Below are positions 22,872 through 35,379 of a DNA stretch of 64,000 nucleotides, piece after piece; position 1 is the stretch's first letter; the number at the start of each line of letters is the position of its first letter. The stretch lies in assembly GCF_023898315.1 (NCBI RefSeq), contig NC_064622.1, forward strand, positions 277,007,503-277,071,502. The letters run 5' to 3'. A program made the translations under genes and the position numbers. The stretch is from Schistocerca nitens (taxonomy: Eukaryota > Arthropoda > Insecta > Orthoptera > Acrididae). The notes beneath the pieces are model-generated. The model saw nothing but the letters and a program-made list of their open reading frames with translations, was not told the DNA's origin and did no database searches.

Positions 22872-23185
22872 TACATTATCAAAAAACAAAGATGATGAGA
22901 CTTACCAAACAAAAGTGCTGGCAGGTCGATAGACACACAAACAAACACAAACATACACACAAAATTCAAGCTTTCGCAACAAACGGTTGCTTCATCAGGA
23001 AAGAGGGAAGGAGAGGGAAAGACGAAAGGATGTGGGTTTTAAGGGAGAGGGTAAGGAGTCATTCCAATCCCGGGAGCGGAAAGACTTACCTTAGGGGGAA
23101 AAAAGGACAGGTATACACTCGCACACACACGCATATCCATCCGCATATACACAGACACAAGCAGACATTTTGGCTAAAAATGATC
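22872..23185 (+). repeat. GT-rich inverted-repeat family B, partial copy
   Basis: AAAACAAAGATGATGAGACT begins a block that runs through GACACACAAACAAACAC, GCTTTCGCAAC, GGTTGCTTCATCAGGAAAGA and CATTCCAATCCCGGGAGCG. The same block order is seen at 38393-38814. Only one arm plus the centre is present here. No coding capacity. Confidence 0.85.
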
Positions 23186-23189
23186 AGTG

Positions 23190-23720
23190 ATGTGAGAAAA
23201 ACGGAAATGGAAATAAAGCAAAAGTTAATAGAACTAGCCAAAATGGTTGTTTAATAGGTGAAAGGAACTGTTTGTGAACTAGAAACGGTGGATTTTATAG
23301 CAGCGGTAGTGTTGAAAGCGGAAAAAAAAAATTTTTTTTGGTTATGGTTTGGAAGTGGGTTACGTATTATTACGTATTATTGAGTATATATCGGCGGGAT
23401 AAAATTATATAGTAGAGTACGGTAAAAAGGAGAAGGTAAATACAAAGTGAAACTACTGGCAAAAACAGAAAGAGAAAATAAAACGACAGAAAAGATTTCG
23501 AAATGCAACAGTGACAATAACAAACGTAATTGTTGGGTTCAAATTAATGATATGAATATAACAGCGGGAAACATTCCACATGGGAAAAATATATCTGAAA
23601 ACAAAGATGATGAGACTTACCAAACAAAAGCACTGGCAGTCGATAGACACACAAACAAACACAAACATACACACAAAATTGTGTATATGCGGATGGATAT
23701 GCATGTGTGTGCAATTGTAT
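23190..23720 (+). repeat. GT-rich inverted-repeat family B, second copy with longer leader
   Basis: A leader of about 350 bp precedes the block GGGAAACATTCCACATGGG (about 23567) and one arm (23595-23690, AAACAAAGATGATGAGACTT onward). The leader's end, AAATTAATGATATGAATATA, matches the outer end of the 38393-38814 copy, so that copy is probably a shortened version of a longer element. Confidence 0.75.
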
Positions 23721-24240
23721 ACCTGTCATTATATGTCTAAACAAAGCTCAAATACCTTTATCAGTACTTCTGTGATAATGATTCTGAAAGAAGAATCTTC
23801 GTGAACAAAAACATCACATCACAGCTGACTAATAGATCAGAACTGTTCAGTTTCAATGATTTTAGCTTGCCAATGAATTCCCAGAGTTCTGCAAGTGATT
23901 ATTACATATTTCCATAAGAGGCCTTAATAACAGCACCAAGTGTGTAACACTTATAGTTTGGAGAGCCAGTGTTACTCACTACTGGATGCATAGGAATTTC
24001 TTTCTTATGGATGAAAATGAATGTGTGTTTGCATTGTTTGTCTTGTGCACTGTCTTAGGGGGAGAAGCACTGGAGGCTCTTGAGCAGACTGGATACTGTT
24101 CACTGGTATTGTGCCAGAAGTTGAAGTGGCTGGCCTATGACGGGATATATGCCACATTGATTGTTTGTCATATAAATACATGTTGTATGCTTGATCTTTT
24201 TTATAATTTGAAGTAGAACAAAACAAATGAAATGACAGTA
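23721..24240. other. No gene recognised
   Basis: This is AT-rich sequence between the inverted-repeat copies and the mariner. Frames are short and match no family I know. Confidence 0.5.
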
Positions 24241-24445
24241 TACAAGGTGTGATTGGAAAGTTTTAAGAACGGATCTGCTACTGCTTACAGGTTTGGCGGA
24301 CAGGTACACGGAGGGTGGGGAGTGAGTCATTGCCTTGTCCTTGAAACGCCCTCTGACAGGAAACTGCATTTCCTTTATTCAGTTCACTGTGACAGCTGTT
24401 AAGGTGCGGGTCTGTTAGGGCTTGTTGCCAGATACTGTCTGCATG

Positions 24446-25468
24446 AAAATGGACATAAAAATGGAGCAACGAGCTTGTGTGAAATTTTGTTTTAAAACTG
24501 GGAAGTCAGCTTCTGAAACTTACAAACTATTAAAAACAGATTTTGGAGATAATTGTATGAGCCCGTCAGATATTTTTGTCTATTTCAACAGATTTAAAAA
24601 TGGCTGTGAATCATTTGAAGATGAACCACAGTCTGGCCGTCCTTCCACCTCAAAAACGAATGAAAATGTTGTGAAAGTTCGCCACTTAGTGCACTATGAT
24701 CATAGACTTACAATTAGGGAGTTGGCTAATGAACTTAATTTAAGTTTCTATGGAGTTCGGTCAATTTTAACTGAAGATCTGAACATGCATCAAGCATCCA
24801 CAAAATTTGTTGCAAAAGTGTTGTCAAGTGACTAGAGACAATACCGACTTGAAGTGTGCCAAGAACTGATTAATCAGACTAAAAACGACCAAGATTTGTT
24901 AAATAGGGTAATTACAGATGATGAATCATGGGCATATGGATATGATCCTGAAACCAAAGTACAGTCTTCGCAGTGGAAGACTCTAGGTTCACCACGACCA
25001 AAAAAAGCACGACAAAGTCAGTCGACAGTGAAGACAATGTTGGTGATTTTTTTTTATTCACTGGTATTGTGCATCATGAATTTACCCCTGGAGGACAGAC
25101 AATTAACCAGCAATACTACAAATGTGTCCTTGAGTGTTTGCACGAAAAGGTGCGGAAAGCCTACATTGTGGAAAGACAGGAGTTGGGTGCTACACCATGA
25201 CAACGCCCTGGCTCATCATGCCTTCTCCATCATTGAATTTTTGACCAAATTCAAAATTCCTGTGCTTACACAACTGCCATATTCCGCTGATTTGGCCCCT
25301 GTGAACTTCTACCTGTTTCCTAAACCGAAATTTTCACTGAAAGGGAAGTGATTTGACTCGATTGAAGACATCCAGGCAAATACGGAGAGCGTCCTTAACA
25401 CACTTCAGGAAAAAAATTTCCAGGAATGTTTCCAAAAGTGGAAACACCATTGGAGTCAGTGTGTTTAG
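24446..25468 (+). pseudogene. Mariner transposase, broken
   Basis: It reads in order: MDIKMEQRACVKFCFKTGKS (N-terminal HTH), GRPSTSK, RLTIRELANELNLSFYGVRS (second HTH), then after a stop VITDDESWAYGYDPETK (first Asp), PRPKKARQSQS, LHHDNALAHHA (second Asp) and YSADLAPVNFYLFPK (third Asp, DD34D type). The middle, about 25050-25200, moves to another frame and back (GIVHHEFTPGGQTINQQYY is read there), meaning two compensating indels. There is an in-frame stop at 24833-24835. It would have bound the inverted repeats and moved the element between TA sites. The first codon is placed at the ATG preceding DIKMEQ by family similarity. Confidence 0.88.
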
Positions 25469-25492
25469 TCAGAAGGGGACTACCATATTTAC

Positions 25493-27361
25493 TCGAATCT
25501 AAGCCGCACTTTTTTTCCGGTTTTTGTAATCCAAAAAACCGCCTGCGGCTTAGAATCGAGTGCAAAGTAAGCGGAAGTTCTGAAATATGTTGGTAGGTGC
25601 CGCCACAACTAACTTCTGCCGTTGAATATATGTAGCGCTACACAGGCATGCTTTACAGGCACAAAGATAAATACTGGCGCCAAAACCTCTGCGTCAGTAA
25701 ATAAATTTTAAAAAAAGGTGGAAGACGAGCTTTTTTGTCCGCCCCGAATTTCGACCACTGCATTTTCATACATTATCCAACGAAGTAAATACAAATTCCG
25801 TATTGTTCATCTTCGAATGTAGCAGCGTTTCAATGTACTACGAAAATCCGACTGGCAAGACCGTTTGCGATGTTAAAACCTCTGCGTCAGTAAATAAATT
25901 TAAAAAAAAAGGTGGAAGACGACCTTTTTTCTCCGCCCCGAATTTCGACCACTGCATTTTCATACATTATCCAACGAAGTAAATACAAATTCCGTATTGT
26001 TCATCTTCGAATGTAGCAGCGTTTCAATGTACTACGAAAATCCGACTGGCAAGACCGTTTGCGATGTTAAAACCTCTGCGTCAGTAAATAAATTTAAAAA
26101 AAAGGTGGAAGACGAGCTTTTTTCTCCGCCCCGAATTTCGACCACTGCATTTTCATACATTATCCAACGAAGTAAATACAAATTCCGTATTGTTCATCTT
26201 CGAATGTAGCAGCGTTTCAATGTACTACGAAAATCCGACTGGCAAGACCGTTTGCGATGTTTGTCAGAATGGCCAATTCTACGTTCTGATTTTTTTTTCT
26301 ACCTGTGAGAAGAGATGGTTGCTAATGGGAACTTTTGTGAATTCTGAATCACATGCAGTATTCTCTTCACCATAAGAATAATACGAATATAAACATTTTG
26401 CCATGTATTCTTTCGTGTTTGCTGCTATCTCATTTAAATTCTGTCTGCCTAATAAACTACGAAACTAGAGTGAGACAACACAAACGCGGAAGTATACACA
26501 TATGTCATGTTCATATTCGTATTATTCTTATGCCTAATAGTGATACAGTCAGAAATGAAGCACGGCAATTGACTAGATTTTTAAATCTAAGATGACTCTA
26601 ATTTCTGTGCAGAAAATAATGTACTAAAGAGGCGTCTGCAAAGATTTTCAAACGGAGAAAAATTTTCGCTAAACTCTCGTTCAGAACATCTTCTATCATA
26701 CGCAGTTTATTATTTGGTTCTTGTTGATCATTATCAAAGAAAGCAGCAGTGTAAATAACAACAAATAGCAGTCTCTTGCCATTGTTTCGCTACTGAGACA
26801 AATACTCTCTCTTTTTTTTTATTGTAAGCGGCGGTAGCACGCACAAAAGCAAACCATGCCGCGAGCGGCGACAGGTCGTGAACATTCATTATCGGAATGC
26901 GACAAACAATGCATGACACAGTACAGTAATGCATTTTCAGCTTAGAGTGACGAAAATACCTATAACAAAGAGAACGGGAATTATCAGATCAAAGAATAAT
27001 AAGCAATCAATTCAAACCAGACGAAGCACGTGAAAAACGAAGGGTACCCGCATAAAAAAGGACGGAGCGCCTGACGCATAGCAATGGCTACCTGGTAAAG
27101 CTTAACTGCTAAGCTTACGGCTCGAACCAAACTACTGTAGCTGTATCGTCATTCATTCGACCTGAATTCTGTCTCATATTACAATGGACCAACTTTGTTT
27201 CGATTTGGAGGTGCGGCCTAAAACTTTTCTCTCCCCTTGAATTTCGAGTCTCAAATTTCAGCTGCGGCTTTGATTCGGGAAATTATTTTTTCCTTTATTT
27301 CGAGTCTCATTTTTCAGGTGCGGCTTAGATTCGAGTGCGGCTTAGATTCGAGTAAATACGG
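25493..27361. mobile_element. Non-coding TA-flanked inverted-repeat element, 1869 bp
   Basis: The ends are CCATATTTACTCGAATCTAA at 25493 and the complement of CCGTATTTACTCGAATCTAA at 27361. TA duplications lie at 25491-25492 and 27362-27363. Repeats of the end motif CTTAGATTCGAGT and its variants lie just inside both ends. There is no transposase frame, so it is a non-autonomous element whose partner is not in the window. Three tandem ~193-bp units lie at 25682-26262. Confidence 0.9.
25682..26262. repeat. Three tandem ~193-bp repeats in the non-coding element
   Basis: Units begin AAAACCTCTGCGTCAGTAAA at 25682, 25875 and 26069, giving periods of 193 and 194. The units differ by only a few bases (for example the length of the A-run after AAATTT). 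Each includes TTCATCTTCGAATGTAGCAG and GGCAAGACCGTTTGCGATGT. The third ends where the sequence switches to TTGTCAGAATGGCC. The short frames seen here are repeats of one another and not genes. Confidence 0.94.
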
Positions 27362-27440
27362 TATTTTGAAGGCGATGCATCACAGTAGCATGTAAGTACC
27401 ACCATTGTTAAGTTACAAGCCCATTCTTAAATTTCAGATA

Positions 27441-30390
27441 CAAATGTTAGAAAAATGAAAGCTTAAATAATTATATCCCTAGTTAAGAATTTATAATTTT
27501 AGTTATTAGAAAAACAATGTAAGGATTGATGAAATGCAAACTTATTAGATCTCACTATCATTCTATTATTTTAATTGTTAGTGATACACACAATGTGAGT
27601 TTTGGTTTGAAGAAATGCAAACTTACTAGATCTTATTATGGAAATTTTAATTTTTTATTACTATTTGTAATTACAACAAAATTTAAATGTTTTTGTCAAT
27701 AAAGCATGTACTTATTCACAGTGTTAAAATATTTTTATACTTCTGAGAGTGCATCTGCCAACCAGTACCAGTATTTGCAGAAGAGTACAAGTCATTATAG
27801 GGCAGTGAATATCAGGTTGCATCTGTGTAATCTTTGTTTTCACAGAAATGTGCTTAAAATTTTATGAAATGAGCAAGTGAATTTATTTGAGATGTATAAG
27901 TTTTTATTTAAAAATTATCCAGTCACAAGTGACAAGTAGAGTGGTGGCAAAATTCAACAGGAATGGCTTCAGACCTATTTTATTGCAACAAACAGATACA
28001 AACAACTAATTTTCTCAACAACTGGATATACAAGTTAGTATTATTTTACTGGCTGCTTGAAGAGACTAACATTGCACAAAGTTTAATAATAATTTTGGAG
28101 CAACAGCAATTAATATTCTGATTTCATCAGTATTGTAAGCAGGGTATGTTACAAAAGACAAGTAAATTACATAGCCTCTCCAGCCTTTTTGCTTGTTTCC
28201 TCCATTGTCATGTCTTGCTCCACTTCTCTGTCAGCAGAAACCAGTAAAAATCAGAAGATTTTGGTCAAATAGGATATGTGCTTCAGAATCTGCTATCCAA
28301 TCTCAGAGATCCTACAATACCGTAGCAAAGTAGCAGCAAGAATTTTATATTTTATTGTTGAATATTAGTGAACTGTGTAGATGGCAGCTGCCTGAACTGA
28401 TAGCACTGCTGCCACACAAACCACATTAGCAATAGATCTCTGTTCAGAAGCAGAAGTTTCTTTAGGATGCTACTTGGACAAAATGACATTGTGACAACTG
28501 AATGCATTTACATAGTCCAGGGACAGGGTTGTTCTTATATAGAGAATATAGAAACATGAGAATAGAACTCCTGTACCTCTCCTGGTTGATTTTTAAACCA
28601 TCTCTTTCTCCTGGTCAGTTTTTGCACCACTTCTTTCCCTTTGCCTCTGGCCATGGGTCTATCCTGCTACCCATTTGATGGGTCTACTCTCATGAGTCAG
28701 TTCTCTAGCTGTTTGAGGTAAGTTTAAGAAAAGATGTTCTGTACAATCTCATGCAAATATTTCTCCCTAGCCTCTATTTAATAACATGAATGTATAGCTG
28801 GCAAGTGGAAACCTCCTCCTATTAGTATAGCATGATTGGAAAGTTTACCTGCAATATTTTTCAGGTTTCTCTGAATCATTCTGCCACTGTAGCTGCTGAG
28901 ACATATGTCTACAAAAACCCATATGCAATGTTTATCCGCACATTATTTGCATTCAAAATTTGTAATAACTTCCCCACTTGCTATTAAGTTTCCTACATCA
29001 AAAAATACATACCTTTGGTGTACAGCATAGCTTTGCAATACATTTTTCAATTAGAGTTTAAGATTTCACTGTTATTTATTTCTGGTTTCTGTCAGCTTTC
29101 TATTCCTAATCTATATGGTTATTATTACTGTCAATAAATAGGAGTATTTATAATACCTTACCACAGATGCTCTTGCAGTTAAGTAATGCAATGCAAACAT
29201 TTTCTCTTTCTGATCTGTAAGGAGAAACATTTTTATTTTGCATGTAATTTGGCTCACCTACACCTTTCTTTGATTACGAAAGTTCATCATTGACATGTTG
29301 ACTGCTGCACATACAGTGATGGACTTTTCATCAGCAGGCTAGGCCAGGCTATGGCAGCAGGCACGGGGCAGTACTGTGGCAGCTGGAGATTCCTCTAGAC
29401 CAAAAAAGCAACCATGTGTAGACAACACACACTTTTGTATCCGAATAATCAGTTCCTTATCTGGTAAAGAGGGCCTTACAATTCTCCACACGATTTTAGA
29501 TTGTCACAGAACTATCTGAGATTCTGATGTAAACCCTACATTAGGCTCAAAGCCAGTGGACCACAATAAAGTCTGAGTATGATACTGCAATTTGAAGGTG
29601 GTGCTTCCATCTGTATGCAATGCTAGCTGCCTTGACTTATTAAGCCAGTGGTCTAAAGGTATCAAGAATTGTCCTTGAATGCAGGTTGCAGGGGTCATGT
29701 GTGTCAACATGAGCTACTATGTCCAGTTGGTTGCACCGAGTGTATTCAATAGCTACCAACAGAGTCCGCCCCCCCCCCCCCCTCCCCTTATCATTTGAGG
29801 TGGGGTCTCTTAGAAGACAAGTGTCCACTGTCTTTCCTACTCAACCAGTCAAATATTTTTTGGAAGTGCTCCTTTAGCCACCTAAAATTATAGATCCTCA
29901 GTGCTTGTCCAAACTTTACATGAAATTCAGCCACAGGCCCTACACACAAGGAATTTTGTGCTCGGTCTGATGTGCTTCTGTCAGTGAGCAGCTGTGGGTT
30001 TTCTCAGCCAACAATACCATACAACATTTATACCTTATATCTTTTGCTAAGGAATATGGGACATTAGTGTCGCCAGTACACTCATTTGCTTTCCACCCAG
30101 ATATTTGTGAAGTTAGCATAGTCCAACATTTCCAGGAATGCTGAAGGTGCCATGGCTTTTGCCACTGTAACTCACGGGTATCTTGAACATGTTGATCATG
30201 ATCATCACTGCTTTTAGTTGTTTCCAAACAGTGGACAACTATCCTTGTGTTAGCACATCAAAAGTACAGTACTATCCATTTCTCACTGTTCAGAACCATG
30301 TCATTACATGAGATTTTGTGCTAATCAAAGCAATTAGAGAGTAACAGAGAAACTACAAAAGCTCTACTTTGTGGTCCAGATGGGCCAATT
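27441..30390. other. AT-rich intergenic sequence, no gene recognised
   Basis: Two short direct repeats (GAAATGCAAACTTATTAGAT at about 27532, varied at about 27614) are present. A weak antisense LINE-like stretch may lie at 28560-29120. 29500-30240 has moderate-length minus frames that match nothing I know. A C-homopolymer lies near 29768-29784. Nothing here supports a host exon. Confidence 0.5.
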
Positions 30391-30394
30391 GGGG

Positions 30395-30665
30395 CCAACC
30401 AACTGCTGTGTCACCTTCTGCAAGCACCATCATTTGGATTGAGTGTTGAGAGGCATAGGGTTACCACACTGCTCTCTCGGCTGTTGTTGGCTTTCTTGAC
30501 CTCAAGCCACTACTTTCAGTAAAGTAGCTTCTCAAATGGCATCATGGGGCTGAGTGTACCCTGTTCTATTCCTCCCACCAAGGACAAATCCCTGACAGTA
30601 CCAGGAATTGAATCCAGATCCCCTGCATACAGCCAGACAAGTTGATCACTGAACTATGGAGTCAT
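30395..30665 (-). mobile_element. Degenerate tRNA-tailed SINE, second family, antisense
   Basis: The right part reads CCAGGAATTGAATCCAGATC then GATCACTGAACTATGGAGT, a decayed tRNA-like end in reverse. The body (ACTGCTGTGTCACCTTCTGC, TCCTCCCACCAAGGACAAAT) differs from the 246-bp SINE. It is old, with no target duplication seen. Confidence 0.6.
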
Positions 30666-31204
30666 TCAGAGAAACTACAAGGAGATTGTTATCAGTAGAG
30701 ATCAGACTGCAGGGCTGTTGCACTGTATGCAGTGCAAAGCTACACTGCTAAAATCATGATCTACAAAGAATTAACACAGGAAAATGGAAATGAACCATGA
30801 TGCTTCTAGACAGCAGTAATTATAACACACTAAGTTCTTCCTTGAGAACTGAACCTGAAGTTACTGAGAATGACACTGACACTACTGCATTGCACACTGA
30901 CTGCAGCTCTGTAGGTTTCAGAAAAAAACTAGGTAAGAGCTTTCTGTTGCTTGCAGTATTTTTGGGGTGAATATAGGCAACTATCTTGAAGGAGTTTCAT
31001 CGAATTTACAAAATTTCAGGTGAAATTTCAGTGAATGTGCAGTGTTGCTTATGTTACATTGCACACTAAAAGTCTGATTGTGTGCCCTCTGGTATGAGAA
31101 GGTGAATATTCTTAAACAAAAGGACTGAATGAATAGTATGTATGTAACTCTTTGAGCTGAGAGAACTAAAGTAAAAGAAATGAAGATTCTTGCAGCCATC
31201 ATTT

Positions 31205-32095
31205 CAACATCTACATCTGCATCTATCCTCTGAAAACCACTGTTGGAGGGTAAAATTCATTCTGCCATTCCTGTATGGATCATGGGAGGAATGCTTGTCT
31301 GAATGCCTCTGCATGTGTAGTAATTATTCTAATCTTATCCTCATGGTCCCTATGTGAGCAACACATAGGGGGTTGTAGTATAGGCCTAGAGTAATCATTT
31401 AAAGATGGTTCTTGAAACTTTGTTAATAGACTTTCTCAGTATAGTTTATGCCTGTCTTCAAGACTCCTCCAGTTCAGTTCCTTCAGTATCTCTGTGACAC
31501 TCTCCCACAGATTAAATAAATCTATGACCATTCATGCTGCCCTTCTCTGTATACATTCAGTACCCCTGTCAGTCCTATCTGGTATGGGTTCCAGAATCAG
31601 TTGCACGAGTGATTTATAAGTAATCTCTTTTGTAGACTGATTACACTTCCCCAGTTTTCTACCAATATATTAAAGTCTACCACCTACTTTTTTCATGACT
31701 GAACCTATGTGCTCATTCCATTTCATATCCTTACAAAGTGTTATACCCAGGTATTAGTATGAATTGGCTGATTCCAACAGTGTCTTGTCGATATTTTAGT
31801 CATAGGATGCTACATTTTTTTCATGTTCTGAGGTGCAGAATTTAAGATTTCTGAACATTTAGACAAGTTGCCAATCTCCGCACCACATTGAAATCTTATC
31901 AAAATATTTATGCAGCTGCTTTCAGATAGTACTTGATTACAGATAACTGCATCATTTGCAAAAAGCATGATTTTTACTATTAATATTGTCTGCGAGGTCA
32001 ATAATATACAACATGAACAGCAAGGGTCACAACACACTTCCCTGGGGCACATCTGAAGTTACTTCTACATCTGATGATGACTCTCATTTTCACTA
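31205..32095 (-). mobile_element. LINE fragment, antisense, 3' tail (TAGATG)n
   Basis: It starts on the plus strand with TCAACATCTACATCTGCATC, the complement of the family's tail. Minus-strand reading gives decayed RT and C-terminal domain. 32052-31810 includes 'CPREVCCDPCCSCCI', which corresponds to the PQGSVLGPLLFL block, and 'MLFANDAVI', which corresponds to YADD. It is the same family as 17880-19045 and 39540-40195. Confidence 0.72.
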
Positions 32096-32443
32096 AATTC
32101 CAATTATTCTGCTTCATCACATAAGACAACACACTCAACTTAAATATAATTAGCTATTTTTTTTACCTCTAAAGCAAATTCATTTCCTGGATTTATCTTA
32201 GATGTCATTTTGTACTGCGTGCTGAGCATTTTTTATCTTTGGAGATGACTTTTGTTTTCTTAGAAATTTTGTAATGTACGTGAACTCTTGACCACCACTG
32301 TTTCTTGATATTATATGTAGTCTTCTCTTGGCTGTACAAAATATTTTGAGCTCTTAAACCCAAGGTTTGGACACAGTTAAAATACTTACCTGGCTGATTA
32401 TTTACCATATCAACTTTAAGTCCTCATATAACTTTAAGCTATG

Positions 32444-32485
<42 letters not shown>

Positions 32486-32698
32486 GTTCATTTTTTATAC
32501 TTGCCATTTTAGCATCATAACTTGTAATAACTTGTATGGCAACCAATTTACATAGCCGATCAATATACTAATACTGATTCTGTTTGTTTCAACAGTGGAT
32601 TGTAGGGAAAATGTGGTTAGCTATAATGCTTTGGATGTTTCACAAACTCAGTTACTTCATAAGCTAAGTCAACAAATAAGACTTCGCTCATGAAGTAC
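32096..32698. other. No gene; includes a (CA)n microsatellite
   Basis: (CA)n occupies about 32446-32480. The rest is AT-rich with no motif recognised. Confidence 0.6.
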
Positions 32699-33574
32699 GA
32701 GGGCTATTTGGAAAGTAAGGAACGATAGGTCACAAAATGGAAACCACAGTGAAAATCAAAACTGTTTTATTTGCAATGGTTAGCTACACTTTCCAGCTAC
32801 TTCTCTACACTGTTGCCACTCAGACTTAGACATCTGTCGTAGCATTGTACCAGCTTTTCAATTCCCTCGTTATAGAAGATAGTCACCAGCGCTTTTTGAC
32901 AATTTTCTACTCTGGACTGCAGCTCGTTGTCTGTGTCAAAATATTGTCTTCATAGCCAGTGGTTCATTTGAGCAGATATGCACCTCAGGGGTAGCCAATC
33001 TGTGCAAAGCTTCATCAGATTGTTCCTTACTTTCTGAATAACCTTTGTATTTTTAAGGCCTTATATAGACTTGTATGACAAATATGACTACATGATCTTT
33101 TAGATGTGTGAGTCCTCTTCTGCTGATGACAGTATTGTGGGTGATCAAACACTTCTTATCGAAAACGCTGCAGGAGCATCTTCATTGCCCCTACAGAGTG
33201 CGGCCGAGAATTGTCATATAGAATGAACCGCATGACAGTTCTGTTATGTGGATGGCATAGCTTCAGGTGAAATCTTTCGCCAGGCCCTCATACATGGCAG
33301 GAGACACTAATTTCTAGCCATATTTACGTTCTCACTGTCAGCTCAGAATGGAAAAGAGTGACATGAAGCAATCGATGGGCGTACTAGACACAGTGTCCAA
33401 TGCATCTGTGCTAAGCTTTATCAGATTTTCACTGTATTTTCCATTTTGTTACCAATTTTTCCTTACTTTCCGAATAACCTTCATTATTTTTAAGGCCTTA
33501 TATAGACTTGTATGACAAATATGACTACATGATCTTTTAGATGTGTGAATTCTCTTCTGCTGATGACAGTATTA
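32699..33574. mobile_element. Rearranged mariner-type transposon with duplicated right end
   Basis: The left end is GAGGGCTATTTGGAAAGTAA at 32699. Two right ends (complement form, TTCCTTACTTTCTGAATAAC at about 33023 and TTCCTTACTTTCCGAATAAC at about 33460) are each followed by the same 86-bp flank (33053-33138 and 33490-33575). Between them, 33139-33460 is the antisense end of the transposase region, decayed. The piece before the first right end is internally deleted. So the locus carries a deleted and a longer version of one element fused in tandem. Confidence 0.75.
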
Positions 33575-33709
33575 AGTTATCTTCCAGTTTTATTTAACTA
33601 AGAAATAGTTTACAAAATTGATACTGAATTTTCTTAACATTTTTTGTAGACTCTTGCCTGATATAAACTACAATATTAGCCAGATACAAATTATCATGGC
33701 ACTTGCAAC

Positions 33710-34800
33710 TAGTAATAGAGGAATTCATCAATCCACAGTTGAACGATGGCATTCTAGAGGAGAGTGATAGTGCATGGGGAGCAGCCATTGTTATCATGCC
33801 AAAGAAATCTGATGATGATAGGGGTGAAGAAATATAGGTTTTGTTGCAATTACCAACAACTGAATGCAAGAATAGTGGCAGGTGCATATCCTACATTGAA
33901 TATAATGGAAACATTGGACAACCTTGGTCAATTTAAATACTTCTCCGTGATGAATTTAAAAAGTGAATATCGACAGTTGAAAGTTGTTCCAGAAGACTGG
34001 GTGAAGACTGTGTATACCAGTCCATGGGGTCACTATCAGTGTTGACAGATGTTTGGACTTAAGGATACACCAGCTATCTTTCAAAGATTATCAAACGGAG
34101 TGCTAAGGTGATTAAAGCCTTGTCAGTGTATGATCTATTTAGATAATATTATTATGTTTTTTAAAGATTTAGAGGAACACACACAATGGCTGGAAGAAGT
34201 TTTTAAGAGATTTTGTTTGGCATATTTAAGTTATATGTAGAAGAGTGTCATTTCATGTCCACAAAGTTAAACCATATAGGTCAAGCGATTAGCCAAGACA
34301 GTGCAAAGACTGACATAAGATTAATATGGGCTGTCCATCATCTCTTATGTCTGCAAATAATGAAACAACTCAAATCATTTTAGGTCTATGTAATTATTAT
34401 AGAAAACTTGTCAAGGGATTTTCTGAACTGTTAATTTCCTTGTTAAAAAAGGTCTGAAATTCTAATGGACAACCAAATGCCAAACTGCATTCAAGAAATT
34501 GAAAGAGATGCTAACAACTAGCCTGGTATTAACATTTCCAATTTATGGAAACAAATTTAGCCTATCCTGTGATGCAAGTAACAGATAATTGAATGTATTC
34601 TGAGTCAGGACATAAATGGCAAGGAAAATCCAGTAGCATATGCATCAAGGCAGCTGAATAAAGCTAAACAGAATTACCCAACCACAGAGAAAGATATGTT
34701 GAGTGTCATATATGGTATTACCTATTACTGTTGTTATCTGTACAGTAGGGAATTCAAAGTTATAACAGATCAGGCAGCATTAAAGCAAACCACAACAGGC
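33710..34800 (+). mobile_element. Gypsy-type RT/RNase H remnant, sense
   Basis: Motifs in order: YRFCCNYQQLNARIVAGAYP (RT), FSVMNLKSEYRQLKV, MFGLKDTPAIFQRL (after FG), IYLDNIIMFF (the YLDD block), LCNYYRKLVKGFSEL, then FSLSCDASNR and YPTTEKDMLSVIYG (RNase H). It is decayed with several breaks and no LTRs or other domains next to it. It is an old fossil. Confidence 0.85.
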
Positions 34801-35379
34801 ATACATTTTCAGGAAAATCTATGTGTTTCTTCATTTACTTGTCAATAGTTATAAACATGTTTGCCCTAATAATTAAATTTAATTAAAATTAGTAAGTAGT
34901 CAAATAACATGAAATTCACTAAAACTTCTTGCAAATACAGATGGTTTTTCAAAATTGTATTATCTTTCAAATGTCATATAAAAATATGATCAGTGATAAA
35001 AAACAAGAAAAGAAAAAAAAATTGGAGCAGGAGCCAAGCCGTCACCTCACAAATGTTTGTCTTACTATGCTCGAACCCACTTTGCTTCCTTTTAGGCTCG
35101 TATTGTAAGTAACATTTAACTACTGTATCTCAGTAAGATGTATATACACTATACATTTATTTACATCTAATTGCATTTACATTGCAAAATAATTTATTGT
35201 TTAATAAGACAGTTAATTACATAAATGAAACACACATTGCAGCTGTTTCTCAATATATTTGCTTTCAGTAAGAATGTTAGCTATGTAACAGTGATATTTA
35301 AATAAAATGAAAAATATGATGCAAAAGCTGAATGATTGTAGATGATATGTTAGTGATTCAATGAACAGTTTCCACCAAG
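34801..35379 (-). other. Probable 3' flank and 3' UTR of the GST gene
   Basis: On the minus strand this follows the GST stop codon. TTTATT motifs (AATAAA on the minus strand) lie near 35154 and 35190, either of which could be a polyadenylation signal about 190-230 bases after the stop. No other gene was seen. Confidence 0.45.

Larger units (their letters stand above)
24243..27440 (+). mobile_element. Mariner-family transposon carrying a nested TA-flanked element
   Basis: It starts after a TA (24241-24242) with CAAGGTGTGATTGGAAAGTT. Transposase coding follows at 24446-25468. A 1.87-kb foreign element (25493-27361) interrupts the 3' end, after which the mariner tail (TTTTGAAGGCGATGC, CATTCTTAAA) continues to about 27440. 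The right inverted repeat is weak, so the right limit is approximate. Confidence 0.8.

Noticed and set aside
25997-26375. Two similar small frames (70 and 61 residues)
   Set aside because: They are copies of the same stretch of the ~193-bp tandem repeat in a non-coding element.
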